This document shows positions 33,640-46,178 of a DNA stretch of 64,000 nucleotides, piece after piece. The translations under genes were made by a program, and so were the position numbers. Position 1 is the first letter of the stretch, and each line of letters starts with the position of its first letter. This DNA comes from Phycomyces nitens (lineage: Eukaryota; Mucoromycota; Mucoromycetes; Mucorales; Phycomycetaceae): the NCBI GenBank assembly GCA_022702545.1, contig JAHRBC010000002.1:806001-870000 (forward strand), read 5' to 3'. Below the pieces are notes generated by a model that was given only the letters and a program-made list of their open reading frames with translations, had not been told where the DNA came from and searched no databases.

Positions 33640-35215
33640 CATGCTCAGAGCAATTGATAGATATGGCAGAAACTCTGAGAGAAAAGTCAACTATTATTAC
33701 ATTTGGAATTTGATGAACAAGGTAAGTCCCAAGAATAAATCCATGTTCATATTATTAATTATAATGTATATCTTGTAGATCAATAAGAAGTTGTATCATT
33801 TTGACAAAGACCAGATGGCTTCCTTCTTGATCTGGATTAATGTCAAACTTCTAGCTATGAATTTCTAAATTTTCAAAACAAATATGAAATATTCTCCTGA
33901 TCCATCTACATTTGCATGTGGATTCATGCCACCCATTCAGCAAGAGAAGATGGAAAGGGTAGCATTATTCTGCTTAGATGCAACACACGGGATTTCTGAG
34001 AAAGCAAATCAGATTCTATATACTCTTTTAGTTAGACATGAAGAGATTGGCAGAGGATGGCCAGTTGCCTACATGGTAACCAATGACAAAAGTGTAGGAC
34101 CAATTGTCTAATGGCTGCGGTTTTTAAAGGAGTCAAAGTTTCTTGTCAATCCCCAGCAAATAACCATTGATTGCTGCTCTGCTAAAGTACATACAATTCA
34201 AATGGCATTTCTAAGAACACAAATTAAGTTTTATATATTCCATGTAACCCAAGCATGGAATAGAAAGTTATCAAAGACTGTCAAGATCTTGGGTTTTTCT
34301 TCTGAGTCTCGGCTTCTTTGTGGAGAAATGATGCAGCTTCTTCAGGGCATTGTATATGAAGAGGATTTAAATGAGTTTTACCAGAAACTTGTTCAATTCA
34401 AAGAGGAGTTTAAGGACCAAGAACTTTTCTTGGATTACTTTGAAAGAAAATGGTGCAGTGAAGACAAGTTTAAGATCTGGAGTAGATCTTATCATGAACG
34501 TCAATTTTCTCACATGCTCACAAATAATTACATCGAATCATGGCATAACCAGCTGAAAACAGTATTCATGAAAAAATCGAGAAATAAGCGTCTATACAAA
34601 CTTGTTTTTATTCTGGTTCATGATGTCGAGTATTATCTTACTTAGGAATATGACAGGGTAATGTCAAACAATGGTGCAATGAGTACATTTACCAGGCAAC
34701 AGCGGATTCGGGAGATGGAAACTGAGGAGATCAACGATGATGACAGGAACTTATGATTGGTGCACCTGTAGCAGAGGATGGATACTGGCAAGTCCAATCT
34801 TTTGTATACCAAGATACTACGTATATAGTTGAGGTCTCGCACTCAAACACCATTATGTCATGCGCATGTTTTGATTTCAAAAGACGAACTCGACCATACA
34901 AACATATGTACCTTATGAAAATCCATACGCACTACCCTATATTATTTTCCCCCTCTTCCGCCATCGTTAATGATGAAATTCCTACAACACCTCCTCCAAC
35001 AACATCTATGCCTATCTAATCCACAATCCTTTTCCAATAGTGCATTAATATAAGTCAGACACTACACCATGCCAGCCAAGACCATGCCACATTATCCCAA
35101 TATGCAACAGAAGAAGAAGCAAGACATTTATATGATATGTACCAGCGCTCTCTTTATGCCTTCCAAAATCTAAAAGATAAATATGAAGTTAACTTTTGCA
35201 GATCTCACACTCAAC
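33640..35215 (+). pseudogene. Second MULE transposase, broken
   Basis: After a short exon and a GT-AG intron (about 33721-33779), the frame reads HFDKDQMASFLIWINVK, FCLDATHGISEKANQ (first D), VRHEEIGRGWPVAYMVTND, TIDCCSAKVHTIQ (second D), SRSYHERQFSHMLTNNYIES (E block) and VEVSHSNTIMSCACFDFKRR, the SWIM finger. In the finger the expected second Cys is Tyr (RPYKHMYL). In-frame TAA or TAG codons follow AMNF, GPIV and YYLT, and one frameshift lies near 34752. The N-terminal DNA-binding part is missing; the sequence abuts the gypsy integrase. Confidence 0.75.
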
Positions 35216-35629
35216 AATAAATATATATATATGTTCTTTTTTTTAAAAAAAAATTCTAAATTAAAGATTTCTTATTTTCTGGTAGATAAGCCACTTTTAT
35301 CAGATAACCCTTTATCATCTACCAGGAGATATAGACGTTCAAAAAAAAGAGAGACCATTTTATCACCTTGATCTCATTCAGCTACATTGTCATCAATGAA
35401 AACTGACCTCAACACATCATAAAGACGTGTTGGCCAATATATTCTATGCAATTTTTGTGAGTTTAGTACATTTTTGTTTTTTATAATTCCAAATATATGT
35501 GTAGGAGAATTAAAATTTAAAAATTTCCTTATTTGGAGAACAAGGAAGGAAACAGGAAATAGTTTTGCTGGAGTAGAGGCACTAAAAGAGCGTCGCCTTG
35601 ACAACCTTACTGTTATTGATTTAGTTGAA
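35216..35629. other. Upstream region of the ERV2-like gene
   Basis: About 410 bp. A frame open in phase with the gene runs back to 35474 but has no ATG, so it is treated as 5' untranslated or promoter DNA. Confidence 0.5.
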
Positions 35630-36338
35630 ATGCGCACAATTACTTTTGTATCCATAATTGGGTGCTTTATACTCCTCACAGGATCATTTTATGTCTTGTA
35701 TGAACGTCAGCAAACTGTGAATGTTGGTCTACCAATGGACATTTCAGCATCAGAAGACACTGCCAAGGGAGGGGTCATCATGAGTCATCTGGGCAATGCA
35801 ACTATAAAGTAAGTTTATTTGCCATCATTGCTCGTTAAATTTAACCTGATAATATATAATTGGTTTTTTCAAGGGCTGAACTGGGTCGATCAACGTGGAA
35901 GGTAAGAAAGGCAGCTTAATAAATGTGACAAGTCTGGGTTGACATGGCATTTTATATGTTATTCGATATATCATTAGCTGTTTCATACCATGGTCGCTCG
36001 CTTTCCAGAATCTCCAACTCCAGACGAGAGAGCTGCTCTAAAGCAGTTTATTCTACTTCTTTCTAGACTCTATCCCTGTGGAGAATGGTAATTGAACCAG
36101 GATAAACCATTTAAACCATGTCTAATCTGTGCTTTGAAATTACAGTGCGGAACATTTTCAAAAATTGCTTGCCAAATATCCCCCTCAGACTTCTTCTCGC
36201 GTGGCAGCATCTCAATGGGCATGTGCTATTCATAATCAAGTGAATCTGCGGCTGGGAAAAGAAATATTTAATTGTGCAGATATCGAGGCAAAGTACCAGT
36301 GTGGATGTGATGCCGAGAATCCAAAAGAAACTTTATAA
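35630..36338 (+). CDS. ERV2: ERV/ALR FAD-linked sulfhydryl oxidase, Erv2-like
   Basis: Four exons, 35630-35808, 35874-35901, 35978-36087 and 36146-36338, give 169 residues; exon 2 is only 28 nt. The start MRTITFVSIIGCFILL is a signal-anchor-like hydrophobic segment (about residues 3-24). The Erv/ALR core follows: LGRSTWKLFHTMVARFPE, LSRLYPCGECAEHFQKLL with the CxxC redox centre, WACAIHNQVNLRLGK, and the C-terminal disulfide pair in NCADIEAKYQCGCD. The N-terminal hydrophobic segment and the FNC...YQCGC end fit Erv2, the ER enzyme that passes electrons from protein disulfide isomerase thiols to oxygen, rather than mitochondrial Erv1. Length fits the family. This is the first gene after the transposon island. 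Confidence 0.93.
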
Positions 36339-38134
36339 AATAATAAAAAAATTGGTTTATGAAAGTCTGTAAATAATACAGCAAAGTAATGTGTGCTGTA
36401 AGAACCAACACTTGATGCCTTGCAGAACCTCATTTTAAATTGCTTCTTTGTTTTTTTTTAATTGGTTTCTTGCTAGGCAGAATATCTAGGCTCTCTATAA
36501 TGATAATATTTCTGAATTGTATAGCCCATTGACTTGTGAGTTTTGGTATATAATTCATATATTGCAGTAAAAACCTGTTTTCCACAAAGATAAAAAAAAT
36601 ACTTGTATTTTTGACCTCTTTATATTCATACTCTTTGGGGTATTAGCTATCAATATCGTTTATTCTCTACATATTGAGTGTGAAGGTTGGCCAATAAGCA
36701 TGTACATAAACAAATAAAGTGGTATTTTGACCTGAAATTGATACCAATTCATTTGGTTTCTAGACTCTTGAGCCCTTTTCCATTAACGACAGCTACCTCT
36801 ACAAGATCACCACTATAGCACTATTGTATAACAAAGTATTTCAAACAATAAAAGAGAAAACATATTGTATCCAAATATTGTTAGACAACATGAGTATTTT
36901 TTAGGGGTTGATATCTCGAGATGGGGAAAGTCTTGAACTTTGAGTCAAATCATCGCAAATGTTGGTCAATGACAAGAACTCTTTTCCATTGAAATAGATT
37001 GAAAATTGTTTTACAGACTATCTTCAAATACAACAAGTTCTTGCTTACAGCTACATTACCACCTTTGTGAGCATGTACCTATAATCAAACTTGGATATCT
37101 GATGTATATACCTATTTTGTCCTGCAAAGTACAGATAAACGATAGAGCCAGTTTCTTCAAATGTCAACTGGTGGATTTCACTCAGAATATCACTATTGAT
37201 TCCAAGATTCTTTGTTTTCTGGCATAGTAATATTGCATATGATCCATCTTTCTTTTTGAATTCTATCATCTTGCTCCCTAGCCACGATCAAGTCCAGCCA
37301 TCTGCATTTGCTTTGACGCTCCACAGACATTCTCCCCATCTTTGATATAAAAAAACGAGTGTTTTCGAACAAGGTGTCAACGATTTCAGTAAATTTGCGT
37401 AGACTTTTATTCTCAAAACAAATCTTCTTTCACAAATTGAGATTATCAATGCTATTTTTTGATGAATTAGATAAATATCTATAGAGGTTCATTTGTTTGT
37501 GAGTTGAATCATTCGGATAGACAGAATACACAGGGTCTGCTATCTGTAGAGCAAACACATTGAGTCCATACCTTGAATCTCTCCATGATACTTGTTAATA
37601 ACCAACATTGCTGTATTGAATCTTTTATTTATTTATTTTATTTTGCACAAGATTCCCTCATATTTCAACTTCTTTTGATAGCCTGGGTTACTGGCTCTCT
37701 CTCTCTAAAAGTCATTTTGTGGTGCTAAAGTACACACAAAACATCATGCTAACATTGGGCTTTGTTGCCATGGCTTCATGAGCCATAATTGGACACATCA
37801 CCTTGTAGATTTCTTTGCAAACCTATATGTATCAAATCAATGACCTCAGTCTTTTTATTTTTGTGTCATAAAGACATTGACAACATTTTGAAAATGTTCG
37901 GATTATGAAAGGTTGCGTGGCTCAGAGAGTACATGTCACATTAGAGGCTTTCATTTCAAAAATATTTTTAATAATCAACAATTTCATTCATGGCCCGCTA
38001 TATATTTGAAACAACACTCTGTAGCGTGCATATGTCTTTATTCGTCACACAAACACACAACAATTGATACTCCGAACTGGTCTTTTTTTTAAAAAAAGAG
38101 TGTGTAGGTGGAATGAATTATTGATTGTTTTGTC
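36339..38134. other. Intergenic region with possible decayed ORF
   Basis: About 1.8 kb. On the minus strand near 37450-37050 pieces such as VDTLFENTRFF and SDILSEIHQLTFEETGS hint at a decayed protein of unknown family. Otherwise only short AT-rich tracts. Confidence 0.4.
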
Positions 38135-38917
38135 ATGACATCCTATTCTTATTTTGAAGGATATAATCACAAGAGAGCTCATACTCCTAATAATGGCTGG
38201 GATTCCGCAGACAACGAGCGGAAAAGGTGTGTTACCGACAGTGTCATTAACGACATGGCAGCCATGTCACTCGATAACACCACTGCCGGCAAGTTTGGTC
38301 TTTCATACATAATGGTGCTTAATGCTGGTATTGATAAGGAGACCAAGTCAATAATTGTAAATAGATAGCTACAGACACTCCCCCAGACCATTGGGGTATC
38401 AGAACCAGATATCTATAGAGCCTACTGCTTGTGAGATGGATCAGCAGGCAAACTACGTTATATCCATACCAGACATGGATGAGTACTTGTCCCAGCAAGA
38501 TGTTTCGGATGATGAAAACGACATAACCATTGACCTGGATGACAAGGCACTTGTGGAGGCCAATGTTAATGGTTCTTTGCTTCTTATGGAAATGAGGCCA
38601 GGCGAAAAGAAATTAAGGATCCCTGAATTTGTTCTTAACCCCCCTACAGAGTACAGTATTAAAGACAGTGATCCAAGGGTGGCTGATTATTGATTGTTTA
38701 TCTATAGATTTGAAGAAGGACATGCTACAGTAGCATACAAGTATTATCTAGAAGGGCTAGAGGTAATGTTTGGCTTTAATAGTTCTCATTTTTCAATCTA
38801 AAACCTATTCATCCTGTTCAATCGAATCAGCCATTATCTAATGGTGTTCAGGAGCATCATTCTCCTAGCCAGGAGATCTTTGAAGAACCAGCAGATAGCC
38901 ATATGGATATTGACTAA
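38135..38917 (+). CDS. Hypothetical acidic protein (4 exons, 196 aa)
   Basis: I do not recognise this family. A model with exons 38135-38297, 38365-38650, 38708-38762 and 38831-38917 is open and in phase throughout. It starts MTSYSYFEGYNHKRAHTPNN and has an acidic middle (QQDVSDDENDITIDLDDKAL). It continues MEMRPGEKKLRIPEFVLNPP, then EEGHATVAYKYYLEGLE, and ends EEPADSHMDID. There is no signal peptide or membrane segment. The last intron (GTAATG...AATCAG) is convincing; the first two have weak donors (GTCTTT and GTACAG) and may differ. Codon-like structure and conserved phase favour a real gene. It converges on VID27, with 250 bp between the stops. Confidence 0.55.
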
Positions 38918-39166
38918 TATAAAATATAAAATACAGCAAGACTCATATACATCTAGTGCTCAGTCTACTTGATCTTTTGTGGGTAGATAAAGAGGAATAA
39001 AATGATGTTTATTCATAAAACAATCTTCTTTTTTGATTTCTGGGACTATGTATCATTTTCAGGATTGCTATAGTGTCGAGTTGAAATACCAGTAGATAGA
39101 AACAGACTGGTAGTGGCAGGCACTAGTTTATGTCTTGATAATAATCGAATATCATCTTTATACTAA

Positions 39167-42093
39167 TCAGAAAGCACAATACACACCAGTTAATACAATC
39201 TCGTCATCTTGAATAAGACATTTACTCACTGCCAAAACAATGTCCTGGCGTCGTCCTTGGTCGAAACATGTATCCACAACTGGCGAGTCGAATTTCTGGA
39301 GCTTGTAGGAATCTACCCGGCCAGCACACACTGCCTTTAAGCTCCACATTACGGAAAAAGAACCAGTAGACTAGAAAAATACATGATATCTTTCTAAATT
39401 CTCATCTTTTTGCTGTCCTGTTCTCAAGCTTACCGACACAATCCATTTCTCATCGCCAGGTCCTGTATCAAATTTCGCAAATGTGAAATTTATAGGGTCT
39501 TTCATACGCACTGTATGCTCTGGTCTAATCCGCAGTATCCATGGTATTGGCTTGTCTCTAGACCCAAAGGAAACTTCGAACCCAAGTCGTTGCTTGGGAT
39601 CGTTTTTGTGCAATGTATCAATCACTATAAGGTAGGTGCTACAGGTAGCGACTATGTAGCGACCTTGTGAAGTAACATCAATATAGAGAATCGGGTCTCG
39701 CATTGGTGGCAATATATTCTTTGCTGTTTTTCCCAATGCATCAAATAGCCGGATTTCTCCCTTTTTGCTGCCTACTGTTACTTTTCCTGTAGCCGTGGTA
39801 GCCACAGCAGAGAAATCAGTTTGTTTTAGATGCTTCTTGTATTCACTTTCTTTGATCTTGGATACACCTTGCTGGCGAGGATCAATTTTGAAAACAGTGT
39901 TGGGTGTGATTCCTACTATTGATTGTTCGGCTGACATTTGGGAATCTTTGAAACTGGGTGCAATACCCATCACTAAAGGCAAACAATGGTTCAATGCTTG
40001 CTTATTGTACCTATAAGATGTATTTACCGGTATCTTGAGGATTCAACTTCCATGACTCTACAATCTTGCCACGTTCAATATCCATTCTGAATACCCGGCT
40101 GTTATCATGAGGAGTGAGCATCAGAAGCGAGGTTTCGTTCTTGTGTAGTATGGTATAGCTCGGCGTGAACTCGCGGTTGTCTGATGCACTGATTGACTTT
40201 ATATAAGAATCAAACGAAATCTTCCCAGATTCTAATGTTTGGTAGATTCCAATCCGACTTCCACGAACGACATAGGACCGTTTGTGGATTCCACTGACCG
40301 CAAGAAGTGTGTTTTTACAAGATCCTTTGAGAAATTCTTTCAGATCAGGGTTCTCGTACTCATCCTGCTCATCGTTCGTTTCATCCTCTAGAATATCCGT
40401 GTCATCATCTATCGTGAATTTTTGCCAATAAACTATGGTTATTTGAAGTGTTTTTTTTTTTTACTTTTACTTTTTGCTTTTAGTATTGGCTTACCGTCTG
40501 ACTCTTGAAAATTATTCAAAGAATGTGTTCCGTTTTCGTAGGCATCACTTATATAGTCTTGGTCTCCTTTCTAAAATACGTTTAATACATTTCATGAAAT
40601 CAGAATCACTTACACATAACTTTGAGAAAAACATCTGTCTTGAGGCCTCGTACATGCTCTGTCCAAAGGCTGCAATAAACTCTTCGTACTCGTCCTCTTC
40701 AAAGATCTTGACAAGTAATGAATAAACATTTTCACCTTCATAATAATTCCAGTAGAAAGATTTTTCTTCCTGTATGCATTAATTTTCACTTGTTAAAATG
40801 CCATATAGACTTGCAAAGTCATCATGAATTGGCTGTATGTAGATCATAGAGTGTGGGTACCTTGTTGAAATGAGGGTTCATATTTGGCTCTATTGGTTGT
40901 GCTATCGGAAAGGTCTGTTTGCCGACGATGGAAATCCAGCCTAAAATAAGAATGTGATGAATCAATCGACTGGTTGTTTCAAATGGCACAAATGCAAGTT
41001 GATTACATGAAAAGATATCTTCGGTCTCCAAAGCAATCTCTAGTCCATGCCCAATGCATCTATACTTTTCATCATCTGGTCTAAAGATAAAAAGATCGGC
41101 TTGGACACTGACAAGAGTTTCTTGACTAGAAAATGGCAGGACACTCCCGGTCGGAATGATGAATTTTTCTATTGGTAAACGAGAGTCTTGGATGGATAGA
41201 GATGACATTGAAAGAGCCATAGGTTTTGGATCTATCTCAGGCTTGCTATCTTTTACAGAAGCGTGTTTTGATAGTCCATGAGAAGCCGTCTGGAGAATTG
41301 TTGGGCTAAAATAAGGATGTGATGGAAAATTCAAAGGTTATTGAGATTCCTAAAGCTTGGCTATCGTTATCCAAATAATTACAGAGGCAGGAATTGGAGG
41401 ATATCTTGTTCGGTAGCTTCTTCTCGTGAAGTGTTGTATTTTGTTTCGTACATGCACTCGTACGCTATGAGTATGAATATATCGATGGATTCAATTGGAA
41501 TGAATGGGCTGCAGATATACTCAAAAACCTCTTTTGTATCCTAAAAGAAGATATATTTTCAGTCTTTTGGCTGCTCAGGATAGGCAAGTTATTTATTTAC
41601 GGAATCAAGCCAAGCAATTGATATCATACGACCATTGTCAATGTGCATCACAGTTAGATTTTGCGCTTCGTTTACAAAAAATGTCTGTTCTTCTTTATCT
41701 ACAAACCTCTAGTCCTTAGTAAAGAGAAATAAAGATGGCTAATGTCTTGTAAAAGACTATTTTGTTAAAATTTACATACAGTGATTTTTGTTTGGTTCAG
41801 AGAGCTTGATACAAGTAACAACAAGGACGTATTGAAAAGGAATCAAGGTACGCTGTAATTCCAGCTTGGCATCATCGAATCTAGCAAGCAGTGATCATTT
41901 AATGGCGTGGGTTAGACAGCTATATCATTGACTTGGCACCATGTTTCTCTTACACATCTTCGTGGACTGTTCTTAATCCTTGACGATAGTAGGCAGAGAA
42001 TTTACCAGAGGGTAGGCCCAGTAAGGTAGTGCTGGTAGTATCCTCAAAAAAAGTATTTCCGATATTACGGTTAGAAATAAACGATCCTGTCAT
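39167..42093 (-). CDS. VID27: VID27-like protein
   Basis: Ten exons by eye: 42093-41954, 41880-41776, 41706-41601, 41540-41383, 41305-40861, 40769-40614, 40570-40495, 40408-40028, 39972-39434 and 39370-39167. They give 769 residues with every phase kept, close to the roughly 780 of the yeast protein. The N-terminal PH-like part starts MTGSFISNRNIGNTFFEDTT. The middle has ADLFIFRPDDEKYRCIG, QPIEPNMNPHFNK and EEKSFYWNYYEGENVYS. The C-terminal WD40-like VID27 domain has KRSYVVRGSRIGIYQ, QSIVGITPNTVFKIDPR, ATGKVTVGSKKGEIRLFD and SQGRYIVATCSTYLIVIDT. In yeast VID27 is tied to vacuolar import and degradation of gluconeogenic enzymes, though its direct role is unclear. It is cytosolic by prediction. 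Confidence 0.94.
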
Positions 42094-42603
42094 GTTTGTC
42101 AAAGGAAGAAGAATAAGAAAGTTTTATTATTATTGTTGTTGTTAATATTAAAAATAAAGCGTTTTTTAACAAGTTTATAATTTTATAATCGATTGCAAAC
42201 ACACCCACACATCGTAGCATAACATATCTGGCCTTGTTGGGTCTGTAGTCAAATATGAGTGTGTCTATAGAAAAAGAGCAGGGTTGTTGCCGTCTACATT
42301 TAATTCAATAGGATCTACAAGCCAAAAATATATTTAATGAAGCCTAAAGTCGACAAAATAAACTCATTTGATCTTCATTACAATGGCTCAAAGATATTTC
42401 CGTCTATATACACATGCAGATATTATGTGCAAATAGCCAATATAACACTCCGACGCATTCAAAAGACTGGCTATCTTATCACTTTGGTCAGATCATGTAA
42501 AAGTACAGGGGCTCCTGTGTATAAATATTCAACGGAATGAGAAAACAGAATCATTATTTATACACACGAATAACTAGAGTGGGATCGTATCTTGTCCTTG
42601 TTC
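42094..42603. other. Intergenic region between VID27 start and mannosyltransferase 1 end
   Basis: About 510 bp holding the VID27 promoter side and the 3' side of the mannosyltransferase gene. No gene is supported. Confidence 0.5.
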
Positions 42604-44147
42604 TTATAACAAGATCTCATTAACTGTCTTTCTATTCTTTGGAGATGAAAACCCCTGGGCATCCATATAGGTGTTTAGGCAGCTCATATTGTCAGTATAG
42701 TCTAGATGACAAGATATAATTAGAAATTTTGAACCTAGTCAAGGTAATGCTCTGTTCATTTACCCAAAGTCTTTGCTGGGTTGCAAGTGCATCGTTTTAG
42801 TAGACTCTCTTGTTCGGGACAATGTTCATATATGCTGTGCTTGTAACCAATATCATTAAAGAAATGAATTTCATCTTTCTTGAGAAACAGACTGGCAAAT
42901 ATAGAGTGAACAGGTGCGTCTCCCCATCTAAGCAAGTTGGGTGGTTAATACAATCCATAGCCATTTTTCTTGTATAAACACTTGCCTTTCATAAAAGAAT
43001 CCTCCAGATTTATCCAAAAACTCAAACATGTTTCGATAAGCTTCAGTCTGCCAAAGATCGAGTCTTGCAATCTCAAAGTTGGTCCAAAAGTGACAGCTAT
43101 TATAGCTCTCTCCATCCTCTTCGGTTACAAACCGATACAGACTTTCTGTAACAAGATTTGGAAAGTAGTTTTTTCCATTTGCCGTCGAAACCCTTACAAA
43201 CTCTCTAATCGTGGACCACAAGGTTGGAATTGTGCCCGCATGTTCTACAAATGCAATCGTAAAGGCTTTTATGGATAGTGAGTTACAATCTGTTTATCGT
43301 GTTTATTAAACATACCATATTGCTTTTTATTCTTCTTCATGTACAGGAATGGGTCATAGTCAAGATCACAGTAATAGCGAACGTCAGGTTCAATGCGCCA
43401 ATAAAACTCCCAGCCAAGTTGGAGGACAAGCGGGTGCCTCCAAAAGAATCCACTAGGGTATGTTTGGTTAGCTTACCGTATAAGCCCTGTAAGGCTCAAG
43501 CACTTGATTACCTCTGGAACCGACACATATGTCGATAGCTTTCACTTGGTCCATATGGAACAGACTGCATCGACTCTCTATTCTTGGCTGCCTTTTCTTG
43601 GTCAATCCATGGAGGATAAGACCACATGGACTCATCCACCAGGCCATAATACGTCTTTCCACTAGTCATCTTGGTTGTCAATTGGATAAACTCTTTTGTG
43701 AATGGTTCGTTGTTTAGGAATATCCAAGGATAACTGAATTTTGCATTGAATCTGGTCTCTATAATGACATTAGGCATCTGTGTTTATAGTTCCAATAAAA
43801 TCCTTACCAACATCATACATCGAGTCCAACATCCCATATAACTCTTCATTGCGCACCAAGACTATAAAGCCTGCTTTCACGCGCTGGGTTGCGTTTCCTG
43901 GTGCAGGTAGCTTGATAGTCATTTGATTTGGATTATAACGTGGTCCAAGTGTATATGAGTTTGGCTGAGGAGCGAAATCGGCTTTGGTATTTTGGTGGTG
44001 ATCAAACGACTCAACCATGTCAGAACGCCGGTCTTCCCAAAAGGTGCCTTGACCAAGATAGCCACGAAAGTAATAGACAGTTGCGCCCAGGACATACAAA
44101 ATGGCAAATATCTGGACCAGAAAGGTCGAATAACGACGAACAGACAT
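42604..44147 (-). CDS. KRE2/KTR-family alpha-1,2-mannosyltransferase 1 (GT15)
   Basis: Six exons, 44147-43808, 43758-43512, 43452-43316, 43265-42986, 42927-42764 and 42701-42604, give 421 residues. It is a type II membrane protein: [20 protein letters not shown] gives a short cytosolic tail and signal anchor (about residues 8-26). The GT15 domain has [77 protein letters not shown] (putative catalytic Glu) and [11 protein letters not shown]. In yeasts these Golgi enzymes add alpha-1,2-mannose to O- and N-glycans from GDP-mannose with Mn2+. The intron before WGDAPVH starts GC (42985-42984, GCAAGT). It is transcribed divergently from mannosyltransferase 2. Confidence 0.95.
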
Positions 44148-44563
44148 TTGAAGGTCTCGAGTAAACAAGTATAAAGCAAGGCAGAGTAAGATATTTGGTG
44201 GACTATGGATATATATCAATAACCAGAAAATAAATAGAAAGGGGCTAGGGGACCAGGGTTTTATAAACACACAATCGTGCCCTTGGATATTTATTTAATC
44301 TTTGGTGCCTATAGTGTGAAATACAAAATAAGGTTTTCATTTATATGCACAGCTCCAATATCCTGCAGAAGAGCCAGGTCAAAGTAAATATCCATTTTCT
44401 TATTAGGCTTCTTTGGCGTTGGAACGATATTTTTTCACTTGAGCTATATCTATATATCCAATTTTATTCTTTTTCTATATGCTTAAAACCTTGCATCTTC
44501 CCTTTTGTCATTTACTGTCTTGAAGAGGTTCCTGATTACAAACATATTTGACATCTTGACAAA
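44148..44563. promoter_or_regulatory. Shared divergent promoter region of two mannosyltransferase genes
   Basis: The 416 bp between the start codons at 44147 (minus) and 44564 (plus) must hold both promoters unless introns lie in the leaders. TATATCTATATATCC near 44442 is a possible core element for the plus gene. No specific factor site was recognised. Confidence 0.45.
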
Positions 44564-46178
44564 ATGTCAAGATTTTCCATCAATATATTGCAAGATAAAT
44601 TCAGCGCTAGACCATATCGGTACATAATAACGCGACATGGCATGAGAATCGCCATCTTGGCTCTTATTTCTCTGATATTTGGCATCTGGTGCTACAAATC
44701 ATTGTGGTCTTTGACCCTGCCATATTCAGCCGATAACCAATCCAAAGAATTCGCCAAATCGTTTTGTGATGACAAGGGATCCATGCCAAGTAATTCACTG
44801 CCACTCTCGAGCGACCGACCCATGGGAACAAAGGAGCCTTTGTCTTTACCACATATACAGCTCGAGCATGAACACATTGAATTTCTCCGTCCAGAAATTG
44901 AGCCCAATCAAACTATCCCTCTGTCTGTCCTGGATAAGCTGCCGGTTCGTGGTGTGTTTTATATTATTGCCAGCCATGAACAGATTCAAGATATCAGGTT
45001 GTCCATGCGTAGTGTTGAAAGCAGATTCAACCATCAATTCAATCATCCATGGGTCATATTGAGTACGCAGCACTTTCCTCTAGAACTGAGAGGATACATA
45101 ACCAAGGTCACTAGTGCACCCGTCTATTTTGGCAAGATAGACCTGGAGGCATGGAATCATCCACCCTGGATAAGTATACAAGGATCAGAAATAGTGATGG
45201 CCAAGATGGAAAGAGAAAATATCCACCGTGGAGGAAGTCTCTATTATCATCAGTACCTAAGGTTACTATATGCCTTGATTATAGCCCTGATCATAAAGAC
45301 CGTTTGACTGATCTATCCACTCAATCTAGGTACCAGGCTGGTCTGTGGTTCTACCATCCTCTCCTACGACAGGTTGAGTACGGATGGCGTGTAGAGCCAG
45401 GATCAGAGTACAACTGTGATATAGCCGAGAACCTCTTTCAAGTGATGAAGGATAAAGAAAAAAAGTTTGGTAAATAATATATTATTATTATTTTGGCAAA
45501 AGCAACTTTTACTAAATCTTGTAACCAAGGATTTGCCTTGACCATGAAGGAAGCACCCAATACAGTTCCAAACCTATGGAACGGTGTAAGCTACTTTGCG
45601 AACCTCTTCCCAGATCTCGTCCTACCACCTAGCCAAACAATCATGCCATGGCTAGTCTACCCTTTTACTCAAAATTACAACTATTGTCACATTTGGAATA
45701 CATTTGAGATTGTCGACCTTTCTTTTCTTCGGTCAAAGGAGTACAAGGAGTTTTTTGGGTATATGGATCGAACTGGCGGGTTCTTTTATGAGAGGCAAGT
45801 AGATCTATATCATATTGTATAAAGAACCAGTTGCCTATACTAAAATATTATAGATGGGGAGACGGAGTGTTTCGTACAATGGCAGCTGCCATGTTTCTCA
45901 AACGCGACCAACTTCATTTCTTTAGCAAGGTTGGATTTTCCAATATAGTAGCCGAGCAGTGTCCATTCAACCAAGACGGACTGAAATGTAGCTGCAATGT
46001 CGACAATAATTACGGCAAGTATCTCAAGAGCATGTTTTGTAGTGATTCTTATGGCTCAATAGATTTTAATGAGGACAGTTGTACGAGCGGACTTCTTCAT
46101 TTGATCGATAAACAGGCGATTAGTGAAATGGCCAACTTTGCAAGGGACAGGATGAGCGCTAAAGGGCTTATAGGATAA
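44564..46178 (+). CDS. KRE2/KTR-family mannosyltransferase 2, divergent active site
   Basis: Four exons, 44564-45261, 45330-45469, 45530-45794 and 45854-46178, give 475 residues. The signal anchor is about residues 27-46 (RIAILALISLIFGIWCY). The GT15 fold is clear: HQFNHPWVILS, GLWFYHPLLRQVEYGWRVEP, CDIAENLFQVMKDKEKKFG, YNYCHIWNTFEIVDLSFLRS and GGFFYERWGD. Compared with its two neighbours, several usual residues are changed: WGDAPVHSI is WGDGVFRTM, EHCP is EQCP and the FLNNEPFT loop is ILSTQHFP. The histidine lost from the PVHS block is, from structural work on yeast Kre2/Mnt1, thought to bind the metal. It may therefore have changed specificity or be inactive, although the ORF is intact. Its third intron starts with GC (45795-45796). 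Confidence 0.92.
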
